From positions 1 through 9,267 of the forward strand of contig CAMDGW010000088.1 of the NCBI GenBank assembly GCA_945897695.1: 9,267 bases of DNA, given 5' to 3'. This DNA is from Pseudobacteriovorax antillogorgiicola. GTDB taxonomy: Bacteria; Bdellovibrionota_B; Oligoflexia; Oligoflexales; RGVZ01. Position numbers and translations under genes: made by a program. This document shows, in pieces, positions 1-6,479 of this stretch. The notes below the pieces were generated by a model that saw nothing but the letters and a program-made list of their open reading frames with translations, ran no database searches and was not told the origin of the DNA. Within the stretch, counting starts at the first letter, position 1; the number at the start of each line of letters is the position of its first letter.

Positions 1-421
1 TGACTTGGCTGGAGTCAGAAATCATACTTGACTCATATTGAATCACATCTTCAAAGGCGATTAGCCCAAATCGCACAGATGGAACCTTGCCTAAACCTTC
101 GATAGAAATATTAGAAAGATTTGTAGCCAATTGTGAAAATGCGGCACTCACGCGAGCACTCTGGGGCTTCATGGATCCGCTAACGTCCATCACCAGAATA
201 AAGTCGATGCTTGGTGCTTTTTTGAGACAAAGTCCATTGCCATCGTCTGCGATAAGATTATCTGATTTTCCGGGCACTGTGGGTTTGCATTTTGGATCCC
301 CAGAGGCACATGGTTTTTTGGAATTTGGATTGGAGCCATTTCCGCTGAAATTACCTTGAGAGCAAGTCGCAATCAAGGTAACCAACACAGGTATCGAAAT
401 ATGAAGAGCAAGCGTTCTCAT
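1..421 (-). CDS. VWA-domain lipoprotein, 3' part outside the window
   Basis: Open from an ATG at 421 to the window edge (140 residues seen, C-terminus missing). The start follows AGGGG by a few bases. Residues 1-20 form a lipoprotein-type signal peptide (hydrophobic stretch ending LIATC, Cys20; Thr at -1 is not ideal for a lipobox). A Ser/Asn/Gly-rich linker with Cys38, Cys45 and Cys65 follows. Around residue 72 a von Willebrand factor A domain begins: strand FILVMDVSGSM with the metal-binding MIDAS triad D79-x-S81-x-S83, then a first helix (PQSARVSAAFSQLATNL) and a second strand (VRFGLIAFED). VWA domains bind protein ligands through a divalent metal; here it would be displayed on a membrane after lipidation. 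It lies 14 nt downstream of the caspase-like lipoprotein gene on the same strand, so the two are probably co-transcribed. Ligand and exact role are unknown. The VWA call is firm; the lipoprotein call is likely. Confidence 0.85.
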   Translation of the reverse strand, partial: MRTLALHISIPVLVTLIATCSQGNFSGNGSNPNSKKPCASGDPKCKPTVPGKSDNLIADDGNGLCLKKAPSIDFILVMDVSGSMKPQSARVSAAFSQLATNLSNISIEGLGKVPSVRFGLIAFEDVIQYESSMISDSSQV

Positions 422-435
422 TAACTACCCCTAAG

Positions 436-1647
436 TCATTCGTCACTAAATAATTCCATAATTCTACTGAAAAAATCTGAGCCTTCCTGTGGAGGTGTCC
501 CAGAAGTATTAGGTTGCGGCGAGCTAGAATTTGTCTCCGAAGATGAGCTTGGGCCTATAAATCCGTTGTTAATTGGGTTGGATACGGGGACGCTGCTTGC
601 GCCATTATTCCCAGTGCCTCCGACTGTGACTACGGTGGAGTTAGATGGCGCACTGTTTATTAAAGGAGGCGAATTCGGTTGGCTCGGTTCATTGGTGATA
701 GGAGAGGGATTTCCCGAAGAATTTGTGCTGGGAGATCCGTTATCTCTACGATCAAAGCGCTCTTGCAGCATGGAGTCGGGCATGGCCTTCCACACAGGCG
801 TGTGCGAGCCACCGGAGTTCATAACTGTAATTTGTTTTGTGTTATCGAGAATCTGTTGGATTGTCGATGATTTTCCGGATTGAATGGCTTGCATCCAAGA
901 CGACGTAAAGACTCCGCCGACGCTATCGCCGCCATCGAGCGATTCTTCGTTTGGCCTAGCTGCTGCTAGAACAAGTCCTTGTTCGAAAGGAAGTGACCCC
1001 CCAAATGAACCACTACTTTGACCCGAGATTCCACCCAGATCTCCAAAAAGTCCACTGCTAGGTTTTGTCGTGAGCCCTTTCAGAAATCCATCTAAAGAGA
1101 AACTAGCTCGATTATCAGCTAAGAACATGGCACCTGATCCAATGGCATTTTGACCGCTATAACAAGCGTCGATGACGGCTATGAACCGCTTAAATTTACC
1201 ACCGCTTAGTCTACTTCCAAGGCTATTGGCAACCTCACGCAGTGTCATAGATCCATAGCCCTGAGTCGCTAACTCTCCAGTCTCTGCTCCGTGACCGCTA
1301 AAGTAGAAAAAAACCGTCGAATCAGGCGATAACTGCGAAGAAATTTGCTGTGCTTTGCTGAGGATTTGGTTTTTCGAGGCGTTATTTATCGCGGCAAGCT
1401 CATATCCAAGATCGTTTTCTTTGAACATTTTGGCCACATTGACGATATCTCGAGGGACTCCTTCAAGGTCATTAGGGGCGCCAACGAGCAAGGCAATATT
1501 TTTCGCATTTCTATTGGCGACCGTAAATTTGACCCGAGACTTACTTGCGTCTGGTTGCCGGCAGCTCGACAGTACAAGACTACATACAATCAGACCTGTC
1601 GTCGCAGCAATTGAGGTTTTGGAAAAACATGTTCGCAAGTCAGCCAT
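436..1647 (-). CDS. Caspase-fold (peptidase C14) lipoprotein
   Basis: Encodes 403 residues from the ATG at 1647, which has GGAGAG 5 nt upstream. A TTG further up (1671) is in frame but lacks that spacing. The signal peptide ends in lipobox LSSC, giving a lipidated Cys29. The caspase domain follows: strand KNIALLVGAPND (about 50-61), FFYFSGHGAE with catalytic His119, and FIAVIDACYSG with catalytic Cys162, both in the standard contexts. Residues 222-240 (LVLAAARPNEES) and the following VFTSSWMQAI segment match the later part of the fold. Residues about 302-390 are a Ser/Asn/Pro-rich low-complexity tail, ending in a short hydrophobic/acidic segment (FFSRIMELFSDE). Prokaryotic caspase homologues are Cys endopeptidases, usually cleaving after Arg/Lys or Asp. 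Target specificity cannot be read here. Both catalytic residues are intact, so activity is plausible. It is the first gene of a pair with the VWA lipoprotein. Confidence 0.9.
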   Translation of the reverse strand: MADLRTCFSKTSIAATTGLIVCSLVLSSCRQPDASKSRVKFTVANRNAKNIALLVGAPNDLEGVPRDIVNVAKMFKENDLGYELAAINNASKNQILSKAQQISSQLSPDSTVFFYFSGHGAETGELATQGYGSMTLREVANSLGSRLSGGKFKRFIAVIDACYSGQNAIGSGAMFLADNRASFSLDGFLKGLTTKPSSGLFGDLGGISGQSSGSFGGSLPFEQGLVLAAARPNEESLDGGDSVGGVFTSSWMQAIQSGKSSTIQQILDNTKQITVMNSGGSHTPVWKAMPDSMLQERFDRRDNGSPSTNSSGNPSPITNEPSQPNSPPLINSAPSNSTVVTVGGTGNNGASSVPVSNPINNGFIGPSSSSETNSSSPQPNTSGTPPQEGSDFFSRIMELFSDE

Positions 1648-1775
1648 GAATGCTCTCCGATAAGACTGCAAGGTGTCGGAAGTTTTCTGGCACGACTTTA
1701 CAATGATTGATAGTGATTGCTAATCAGCTGAAATAAAAGAGAATATTTTACTTTAAGTGTCGCTTTTAAAATGTG

Positions 1776-1805
1776 CTTTTTAGGCAACAGCTTTTTAGGC
1801 AACAG
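1776..1805. repeat. Two perfect tandem copies of a 15-bp unit
   Basis: The unit CTTTTTAGGCAACAG occurs at 1776-1790 and again at 1791-1805 without mismatch. It lies in the noncoding gap (1648-1923) between the end of the His/Gly-rich protein gene and the start of the caspase-like gene. Reading toward the caspase gene it gives TTGCCTAAAAAG twice, so it could be a duplicated operator or simply replication slippage. The rest of this gap has no convincing gene, terminator or promoter. The stretch 1741-1770 is AT-rich and is the likeliest promoter area for the caspase/VWA unit, but I cannot fix the boxes. Confidence 0.8.
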
Positions 1806-1923
1806 AGCAGCCCGTCGCAGGCCCAGGCGAAACCTTTGCTTCAAACACGAAATTAGCAATGGTTGCGAAAATAACGGATTAGCACCTATTGCGTCGGTTT
1901 TTGATTTGTTAGCTGATGGGAAA

Positions 1924-2910
1924 TTATTTTTTATTTGGAGGGATTATATGTTTGATGCACGGGACAATCATATAAACATACAAATACTGATCTGTGTGGT
2001 GGCACTCGATACGGCCTCGAGAGAAATCTCCTTGTGGGAAATCGTAAACATATCGGCAGGAACCTTGTTTGCCTGGTGGCATTGAGCCAGAGGTCACAAA
2101 ATTTCCAACATTCATTTCGAAGCCGCGCCCACTATTAATAGTCCAGGCCTCCGGCTCTTCTTTTTTTTCTTCGGGTTTAGGAGGTGCAGGGGCTTCACCA
2201 TGTCCACCGCCATGTCCACCGCTATGTTCACTCTCTTCTTTTTTCTCTTCGTGGCCGTCCCCGTGACCGCCGCCGTGGGCATCACCATGGCCTGAGCTTT
2301 CTTTTTTAGGTTCAGGTGGCGGTGGTTCTTCTTTCTTTGGCTGTGCAATGGGACTATCGTCATCGGGGAAGCGAATCAGCCAAGGCTTATTACTGAAGGT
2401 ATTGAGCGTGATTTTGCGAGGTGATCCGTCTGCTCTTGCAAGTGATGCGACGCAACTTTTGAAAAAAACAGGAGTACTGTTCTCTTTGTGAAACTCAGCT
2501 GTGGGTGGCAAAACTTTCGCAACGACGTAAGGCGTTTGCCAGGTGATCGGTGTTCCAAAATCTTCGGGTGATGTCTTGATAGTCCAGGCTATCGTCCCTT
2601 TTTCTTTATCGATATCTTCAAGATACCATTTGATCTTTGTCGGCTTGCATACCAATTGATCTGGTTTTTGTGGATCCATGGTCACGGTAAAGCATTGATC
2701 TTTGGGGGGCGAGATTTTAATCCAGCCAAATAATTGGCCAGGCTTCTTAGTAGTGACAGCCTCGCCAGTTAACAGTGATCGATCAATTTCTATCATTGAT
2801 CCAGGCTTTGGAAAAATATGTGCACTTAGCAAATCCATACGCTTAGATAACGGCGCATTGGGCGGTATCAGACCAGTGGCAAGTAACAGTCCTTTTAGAC
2901 GGCCGTTCAT
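1924..2910 (-). CDS. Uncharacterised Cys-containing protein with His/Gly-rich linker
   Basis: 328 residues from an ATG 2 nt after the stop codon of the propeller gene (TGA TT ATG), so translation is probably coupled; its own ribosome site is weak. I recognise no family. The N-terminus (NGRLKG then LLLATGLI) is at best a short signal peptide. Residues 30-185 form a first globular part with Cys73, Cys88 and Cys153. Residues about 186-255 are a linker of Pro/Glu/Lys and His/Gly, with short motifs such as GHGDAHGGGHGDGHEE. Residues 256-328 form a second globular part with Cys285, Cys303 and Cys318 and a hydrophobic/Tyr-rich end (YLYVYMIVPC). Six cysteines fit disulfides in an oxidising compartment, and the His-rich stretch could bind transition metals; both are inference. 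The linker closely resembles the N-terminus of the thioredoxin-like protein at 4444-5088, which suggests a shared process. Confidence 0.8.
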   Translation of the reverse strand: MNGRLKGLLLATGLIPPNAPLSKRMDLLSAHIFPKPGSMIEIDRSLLTGEAVTTKKPGQLFGWIKISPPKDQCFTVTMDPQKPDQLVCKPTKIKWYLEDIDKEKGTIAWTIKTSPEDFGTPITWQTPYVVAKVLPPTAEFHKENSTPVFFKSCVASLARADGSPRKITLNTFSNKPWLIRFPDDDSPIAQPKKEEPPPPEPKKESSGHGDAHGGGHGDGHEEKKEESEHSGGHGGGHGEAPAPPKPEEKKEEPEAWTINSGRGFEMNVGNFVTSGSMPPGKQGSCRYVYDFPQGDFSRGRIECHHTDQYLYVYMIVPCIKHIIPPNKK

Positions 2911-2912
2911 AA

Positions 2913-3938
2913 TCAGTTGCCTGATGAGTCGTTGTTTGATTTTAGTGTTTCAGCTTTTGCTGCCATGTCAAACTTCATAGCATTGAGCTCCTTGGATCCT
3001 TCAATGGTGTAGAAGATACTTTTTCCATCTGGATGCCATGCAGGCCAGCGCTCAGCAGTATGCTGAGTTGCTGTCAGAAATGAAGCTTTGGTGCCTGGAG
3101 ACGTGATTTTGATGTCATAGTCGGACGCTTTATTTCCCACCATGCGTCCCCCCGCATAAACCAGCATATTTTTTTCTGGGTGCCACTGTGGGTCTCGTCC
3201 CCAATCAAGAAACTCGGGAGCTGCGCCATTGGCACTTGTGAAAATTTTGCCCGAACGCGTGGCCCAAGCAGCCGTCGAGCCGTCCGGTGAGATGTCAAAT
3301 GATTCAATTCCAGACTCATCATCTTTAAGTTTCTGCATTGCAAAACCGCCTTCCGTGACGAAGGTTGCGCCTTTTTGTGCCATGACCCATTTTCCGGTAT
3401 CTTTGCGTTGCGCTGTTTGCCAGAAAGCAAGCCGGTTATCGGGGAAAAGAAGTTTTTTGCTTTTGATGCCCTTTTCATGCATCAGCATGAGACGATTATC
3501 TCGCGGATCAAATGTAAGAAGCCCGCTTGATCCATTGAACGTCTCCATCTCGATATTTTTGTTAAGTACGACGTCCCATGCCCTAATTTTGCTGATCGTT
3601 TTACCTGCATCGGTGGTCAATTCACGGTAAAAAAGTCGATTCCCGTCTGGGGACCAAAAAAACGAAGGTCCTATATAGCGCCCACTCGGCTCAGAAATTT
3701 TTCCGTTCTTTGTGTTTAGGATCCTTATGCCCGGCTTACCGTCGGGAATGTAGGCGATCTGACGCGCGTCGATGTTTGGCGTGATGTGGGATAGGCCCGT
3801 GTCCAGCCTCATCCAATTTTTGGTTTCCGGTAAAATTTGAAGTGAATTGACCTCGGCATTCGATGCAGCAAATAGCGCTGAGCTAAAAAATACAGCAGTG
3901 CCCCAAAAACACAGTTTGGAGATGAAGGGTCCAGTCAT
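2913..3938 (-). CDS. Secreted TolB-like (PD40/WD40-like) beta-propeller protein
   Basis: 341 residues from the ATG at 3938, preceded by GGGGA at 7 nt. A further in-frame start at 4019 is less likely because it would bury a TATAAT box inside the coding region and precede the signal peptide. Residues 1-28 are a Sec signal peptide (FISKLCFWGTAVFFSSALFA, cleavage near Ala24 or Ala28). The mature part carries repeated PD40-type blade motifs: HITPNIDARQIAYI (51-64), FFWSPDGNRLFY (93-104), LTFDPRDNRLMLM (141-153), FDISPDGSTAAWA (214-226), PQWHPEKNMLVYAG (250-263) and PAWHPDGKSIFYT (299-311). That fits a six-bladed propeller like the C-terminal domain of TolB. It lacks the TolB N-terminal domain and is not next to pal or tolA, so it is not TolB itself. 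It probably acts as a periplasmic protein-binding scaffold. It is the first gene of an operon with the His/Gly-rich protein gene. Confidence 0.85.
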   Translation of the reverse strand: MTGPFISKLCFWGTAVFFSSALFAASNAEVNSLQILPETKNWMRLDTGLSHITPNIDARQIAYIPDGKPGIRILNTKNGKISEPSGRYIGPSFFWSPDGNRLFYRELTTDAGKTISKIRAWDVVLNKNIEMETFNGSSGLLTFDPRDNRLMLMHEKGIKSKKLLFPDNRLAFWQTAQRKDTGKWVMAQKGATFVTEGGFAMQKLKDDESGIESFDISPDGSTAAWATRSGKIFTSANGAAPEFLDWGRDPQWHPEKNMLVYAGGRMVGNKASDYDIKITSPGTKASFLTATQHTAERWPAWHPDGKSIFYTIEGSKELNAMKFDMAAKAETLKSNNDSSGN

Positions 3939-3990
3939 GGGAGAGTCCCCGCAAGTAGTCTTAAAGTGAGATAATTTTACTTCCAATGTC

Positions 3991-3996
3991 ATTATA
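3991..3996 (-). promoter_or_regulatory. Perfect -10 box (TATAAT) for the propeller operon
   Basis: On the minus strand the sequence reads TATAAT, about 53 nt upstream of the ATG at 3938. No good -35 box sits at 16-18 nt: TTGAGC is present (4010-4015) but only 13 nt away. Either the promoter needs an activator or the -10 is the main determinant. Its position supports the shorter start of the propeller gene. Confidence 0.45.
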
Positions 3997-4110
3997 ACAG
4001 CTTTTGGGGGCTCAATCACGCCTATGATTTTAGATGGTTAGGCGGCATGGTGGGGTTTCACTAAGGAAATTCGGTAAAATTCCGTTAAGACGGGTGACGG
4101 GGAGGTCTGT

Positions 4111-4434
4111 ATGCGATTGTACGGAATCATGATTTTGGCTTTGTTGGTATGGAGCCCAGAGCTTTACGCCAAGGAGGCCAACAAAAAGTCTGCCGCAGGC
4201 GGCGGGGGATCCCGCGAGCGCATCATCAGTCGTGAGGGTCGGGCGAAAGCAGGTTCGAAGACCAAGATCGACTTCGGTGATACAGATATTGGTGGTGCTG
4301 CAAAGACGCCCTATGGGTCAATGTTGACTAATACGAAGTCTAACAAGAACTTTGACATGGTGCCGATCAGAACCGATTGGCGTCCGGAGATGCTGCAGTC
4401 GGCGTCGTCCCTTGATGCTGGCCGTGCGCGATGA
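4111..4434 (+). CDS. Small secreted protein, function unknown
   Basis: 107 residues from an ATG with GGGGAGG 5 nt upstream, a strong ribosome site. Residues 1-20 are a signal peptide (MRLYGIMILALLVWSPELYA, cleavage after Ala20). The mature part is basic and begins with a Gly-rich turn (SAAGGGGSRER), followed by a segment IDFGDTDIGGAAKTPYGSML and a C-terminal part with PIRTDWRPEMLQS. The pattern IDF-x-D-x-x-I-x-G-x-x-K-x-P-x-G followed by an Arg/Asp-Trp-Arg segment reminds me of small secreted proteins in gliding-type (Agl/Glt-like) clusters of Myxococcota and Bdellovibrionota. That is recollection only and low certainty. It is divergent from the propeller gene across 172 bp and convergent with the thioredoxin-like gene, only 9 nt from its stop. 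Its transcript is probably ended by the hairpin at 4470-4501. Confidence 0.75.
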   Translation: MRLYGIMILALLVWSPELYAKEANKKSAAGGGGSRERIISREGRAKAGSKTKIDFGDTDIGGAAKTPYGSMLTNTKSNKNFDMVPIRTDWRPEMLQSASSLDAGRAR

Positions 4435-4443
4435 TTTTTCAGT

Positions 4444-5088
4444 TTAAAGAGCAGTGATTTTTGACATGACGACATCGACTTTGTCGATGTCGGTTTTTTT
4501 TGTGTTGATGAATCGATCCGCCATATAGCCCCAGCGATCTGAAATATAGATGCTTGGCAGTTCCGGGTTTTTAAAGGCTTGCAGGACCTCGTTATTGGCC
4601 ATGACAGCCCTTGTGGTTAGCTGATGCTCTTTTACAAAGCCGGCAGCGTCCTCTTTTGTGTCGTGGGCGAACACGAAATAAATGTCTGTATTGCTTTGGG
4701 CGTACTTTCTTGCGATCTGCTTGAATTCACCCATGAGGACCTGGCAAGGATCGCACCAGCTCGCTAAAAAAATAATGATGGCGGCTCGGCCTTTTTGCGG
4801 CTTGAATTCAGCGGCGCCCCCCGCAGTTCCGACAAGTTGGGCGGTAAAGCCAGGAAACTTAGTAATTTTGCCCGGATTATACTCCCGCTTTGGTCCCAGG
4901 GGTGGTGGAGGTGCGGCAGGCGCCTCCTCATGTCCCCCGCCATGCCCACCGCCGCCATGTGCATCAGCTTTTTTTTCTTTGCCATGCCCACCGCCTCCGT
5001 GTGCATCAGTTTTTTTTTCGCCGCCTTCGTTAGCAAGCGCAAGAGATGAGCAAAACATCAAAGTCGCGATGAGGGTGTAAAATGGCAT
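4444..5088 (-). CDS. Periplasmic thioredoxin-fold protein with His/Gly-rich linker
   Basis: 214 residues from the ATG at 5088, with AGAGGA about 11 nt upstream. Residues 1-19 are a signal peptide (cleavage ALA|NE). Residues 20-55 are a low-complexity segment containing two copies of a 14-residue unit (KKxDAHGGGGHG plus two more), and a Pro-rich stretch follows to about 66. From about 75 on there is a TlpA/ResA/redoxin-type thioredoxin fold: strand AAIIIFLAS, active site W111-C112-D113-P114-C115, and the usual cis-Pro in ELP(178)S. Both active-site cysteines are present, so it can act as a disulfide reductant or oxidant. No membrane anchor follows the signal, so it is probably soluble in the periplasm. 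The WCDPC loop is not diagnostic for partner or direction. The His/Gly segment matches that of the protein at 1924-2910 and may bind metal or link the two functionally. Confidence 0.88.
   Translation of the reverse strand: MPFYTLIATLMFCSSLALANEGGEKKTDAHGGGGHGKEKKADAHGGGGHGGGHEEAPAAPPPPLGPKREYNPGKITKFPGFTAQLVGTAGGAAEFKPQKGRAAIIIFLASWCDPCQVLMGEFKQIARKYAQSNTDIYFVFAHDTKEDAAGFVKEHQLTTRAVMANNEVLQAFKNPELPSIYISDRWGYMADRFINTKKTDIDKVDVVMSKITAL
4470..4501 (+). terminator. Strong intrinsic terminator inside the convergent gene
   Basis: A perfect 10-bp stem CGACATCGAC/GTCGATGTCG (4470-4479 and 4483-4492) with a TTT loop is followed by G and eight T residues (4494-4501). This is a textbook Rho-independent terminator for plus-strand transcription, 36 nt past the stop of the small secreted protein gene. 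It lies wholly in the coding sequence of the minus-strand thioredoxin-like gene, encoding residues about 196-206 (TKKTDIDKVDV). On the minus strand no T tract follows the stem, so that gene should not be stopped by it. Confidence 0.9.
4939..5018. repeat. Imperfect 42-bp-period direct repeat with A8/A9 tracts
   Basis: Segments 4939-4976 and 4981-5018 (38 bp each) share GCCATGCCCACCGCC, then GTGCATCAG and a T run (8 at 4969-4976, 9 at 5010-5018), with a few differences. They encode the two KKxDAHGGGGHG units of the thioredoxin-like protein. On the coding strand the runs are A8 and A9. Confidence 0.8.
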
Positions 5089-5113
5089 GGTGGTGATATT
5101 CCTCTTGGTGTCC

Positions 5114-5119
5114 TATAAT
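5114..5119 (+). promoter_or_regulatory. Perfect -10 box (TATAAT) for the RelA/SpoT-like gene
   Basis: TATAAT lies in the 66-bp gap between the divergent thioredoxin-like and RelA/SpoT-like genes, 35 nt ahead of the ATG at 5155. The -35 position holds only TGGTGA (three matches to consensus). The same AT-rich core (TAATTATA) could serve the minus-strand gene, so the two promoters may overlap. Confidence 0.5.
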
Positions 5120-5154
5120 TAAGTTTATCATGAACCGTGGCTTGTGGTGTGATT

Positions 5155-6381
5155 ATGGCAATAGATATCAAGAAAAAGTTGTTGGATGAGTGGACTTTTT
5201 CCTGGCCAATTATGAATGTATTGATTGGCGGCAGATCATCCATTGACCTGCCGGAGATCCAGATTTCTGGATTTGAAGAAGCAACCGCTTTTATCAAAAG
5301 CTATGGATATGATCCTGAAAAAATTCATGATGCTCGGCTCATGCACGCAGCCATTTGCGAGTCATTAAGTTTTATTGAGCGTTGGCTCATGCCAAAAGAG
5401 TGGAAAAATGGTCTTCAACCTCCCGATGAAGTGTTGATGTGTCATGATCCGCGAAATCTTTTGCTTTGGGCTTGTGATCGCAGTTCTGCTGCTATACAGC
5501 GGCGAATATGGAGCTGCGCTATTTTAAGGGTCATGCACACAATTGCACATATTGAGGGTGCCTTCAGATATTCGGACATTGATGTGGCACGTGATGAAAT
5601 TATCGGACGGATTCAGTCTGTTGTGGCTTACGATGAGCGTGGTGATTCGTGGATTCAGTTCGACGATCAACGGATTAAATTACATAAACTTGAGTGGAAG
5701 ATTCAAAAATCAAGAGACTCAGTCCTACTTAAGCTTTTGCATAAGCGGGCAAACGTCGCGGAAACAATTTACGATATGCTGGGCGTCCGTTTTATCGCTG
5801 AACATCAAAGTGATGTCATGCAAATTGTTAAGCTACTGCAGAAGAGTCACGTTATTAGTTTTCCAAATGCCATACCGTCTCGAAGCAGAAACTCGATAAT
5901 GGATGCTGAGGCATTCCGTGTCTACGTTGAGCAATTGCGAACAGAATACATGATGGGAAAGATATCAAGTGAGGAATTTCAAATCCGTCTGGAGTCCCTT
6001 GAGCTTGAACCTGCCGAGGCGGATAAGGAAAATCTTCACAGCGGCTCTGATTATCGGGCGGTTCAGATGACCTGTCGTCAGCTCATTCGCACACCGCGCC
6101 CTCTAACGACGCTAAGAAAAAACCTACAGCACGAGCTTGAAAGGATGCCTGTTGGCAACGTATTCTCTCGTCACGTTGCAGAATTGATCAATGTCTTGAG
6201 AAATATTTCTCGACTATCTGGTGATGATGAGTTTTCTTTCTTCCCGTTTGAGATCCAGGTTATGGATAAGAAAGCTTGGGACATTAACACGACAGGTAAG
6301 GCATCGCATACGAAATACAAAAAATCTCAGCTTCGTGCTGCGCGACGTCGTGTTTTGAACGAGATTATTCCCTCGGCTTAA
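5155..6381 (+). CDS. RelA/SpoT-like nucleotidyltransferase-fold protein
   Basis: 408 residues from the ATG at 5155; an in-frame GTG at 5137 would leave almost no leader behind the TATAAT box. Residues 1-175 have no family I recognise; they include HTIAHIEGAF (128-137). From about 182 the order of motifs follows the RelA/SpoT synthetase domain: a basic helix (KIQKSRDSVLLKLLHKR), IYDMLGVRFIAE with Asp207 (compare IYDLIAIR in RelA/Rel), a SRSRN loop (242-246), DYRAVQMTC with Tyr300 (compare GYQSIH), FEIQVMD with Glu366 (compare VEIQIRT), and WDINTTGKASHTKYKKSQ (compare the AELGVAAHWKYK end). An insert of about 55 residues separates the loop from DYRAVQ. No HD hydrolase, TGS or ACT domain is present. 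I recall it as close to the uncharacterised TIGR04552 family, mostly deltaproteobacterial (memory only). Cytoplasmic; alarmone or other nucleotide pyrophosphoryl transfer is inference. Confidence 0.85.
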   Translation: MAIDIKKKLLDEWTFSWPIMNVLIGGRSSIDLPEIQISGFEEATAFIKSYGYDPEKIHDARLMHAAICESLSFIERWLMPKEWKNGLQPPDEVLMCHDPRNLLLWACDRSSAAIQRRIWSCAILRVMHTIAHIEGAFRYSDIDVARDEIIGRIQSVVAYDERGDSWIQFDDQRIKLHKLEWKIQKSRDSVLLKLLHKRANVAETIYDMLGVRFIAEHQSDVMQIVKLLQKSHVISFPNAIPSRSRNSIMDAEAFRVYVEQLRTEYMMGKISSEEFQIRLESLELEPAEADKENLHSGSDYRAVQMTCRQLIRTPRPLTTLRKNLQHELERMPVGNVFSRHVAELINVLRNISRLSGDDEFSFFPFEIQVMDKKAWDINTTGKASHTKYKKSQLRAARRRVLNEIIPSA

Positions 6382-6383
6382 CC

Positions 6384-6403
6384 TGGCTTGGTGCGGCAAG
6401 CCA
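6384..6403. other. Hairpin just after the RelA/SpoT-like gene
   Basis: A 7-bp stem TGGCTTG/CAAGCCA with a 6-nt loop begins 3 nt after the stop codon. It has no following T run on either strand, so it is not a standard intrinsic terminator. It may protect the mRNA 3' end. Confidence 0.35.
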
Positions 6404-6479
6404 TCGCAGAATAGCTATGAGTGAAAAGCAATGAAGAAAATTTCGAATAAGTATTCCCGGGTGATAGGGCATTTTGTCT

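Noticed and set aside
566..883. Plus-strand ORF of 105 residues within the caspase gene
   Set aside because: It is the antisense shadow of the Ser/Pro-rich tail; the minus-strand protein has a clear family and signal peptide.
1771..2085. Plus-strand ORF of 104 residues
   Set aside because: Half of it is antisense to the 328-residue protein gene, the rest covers the tandem repeat, and it has no ribosome site or recognisable protein features.
3939..4019. Longer N-terminus for the propeller protein
   Set aside because: It would put a charged, non-signal segment before a clear signal peptide and place the TATAAT box inside the gene; the ATG at 3938 has a good ribosome site.
4939..5018. Direct repeats that could suggest a CRISPR-like array
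   Set aside because: Only two imperfect copies with a 4-nt gap, lying in a reading frame and encoding a His/Gly-rich peptide repeat.
5130..5189. Possible 19-residue leader peptide overlapping the RelA/SpoT-like start
   Set aside because: No ribosome site ahead of the ATG at 5130 and no run of a regulatory amino acid; probably chance.
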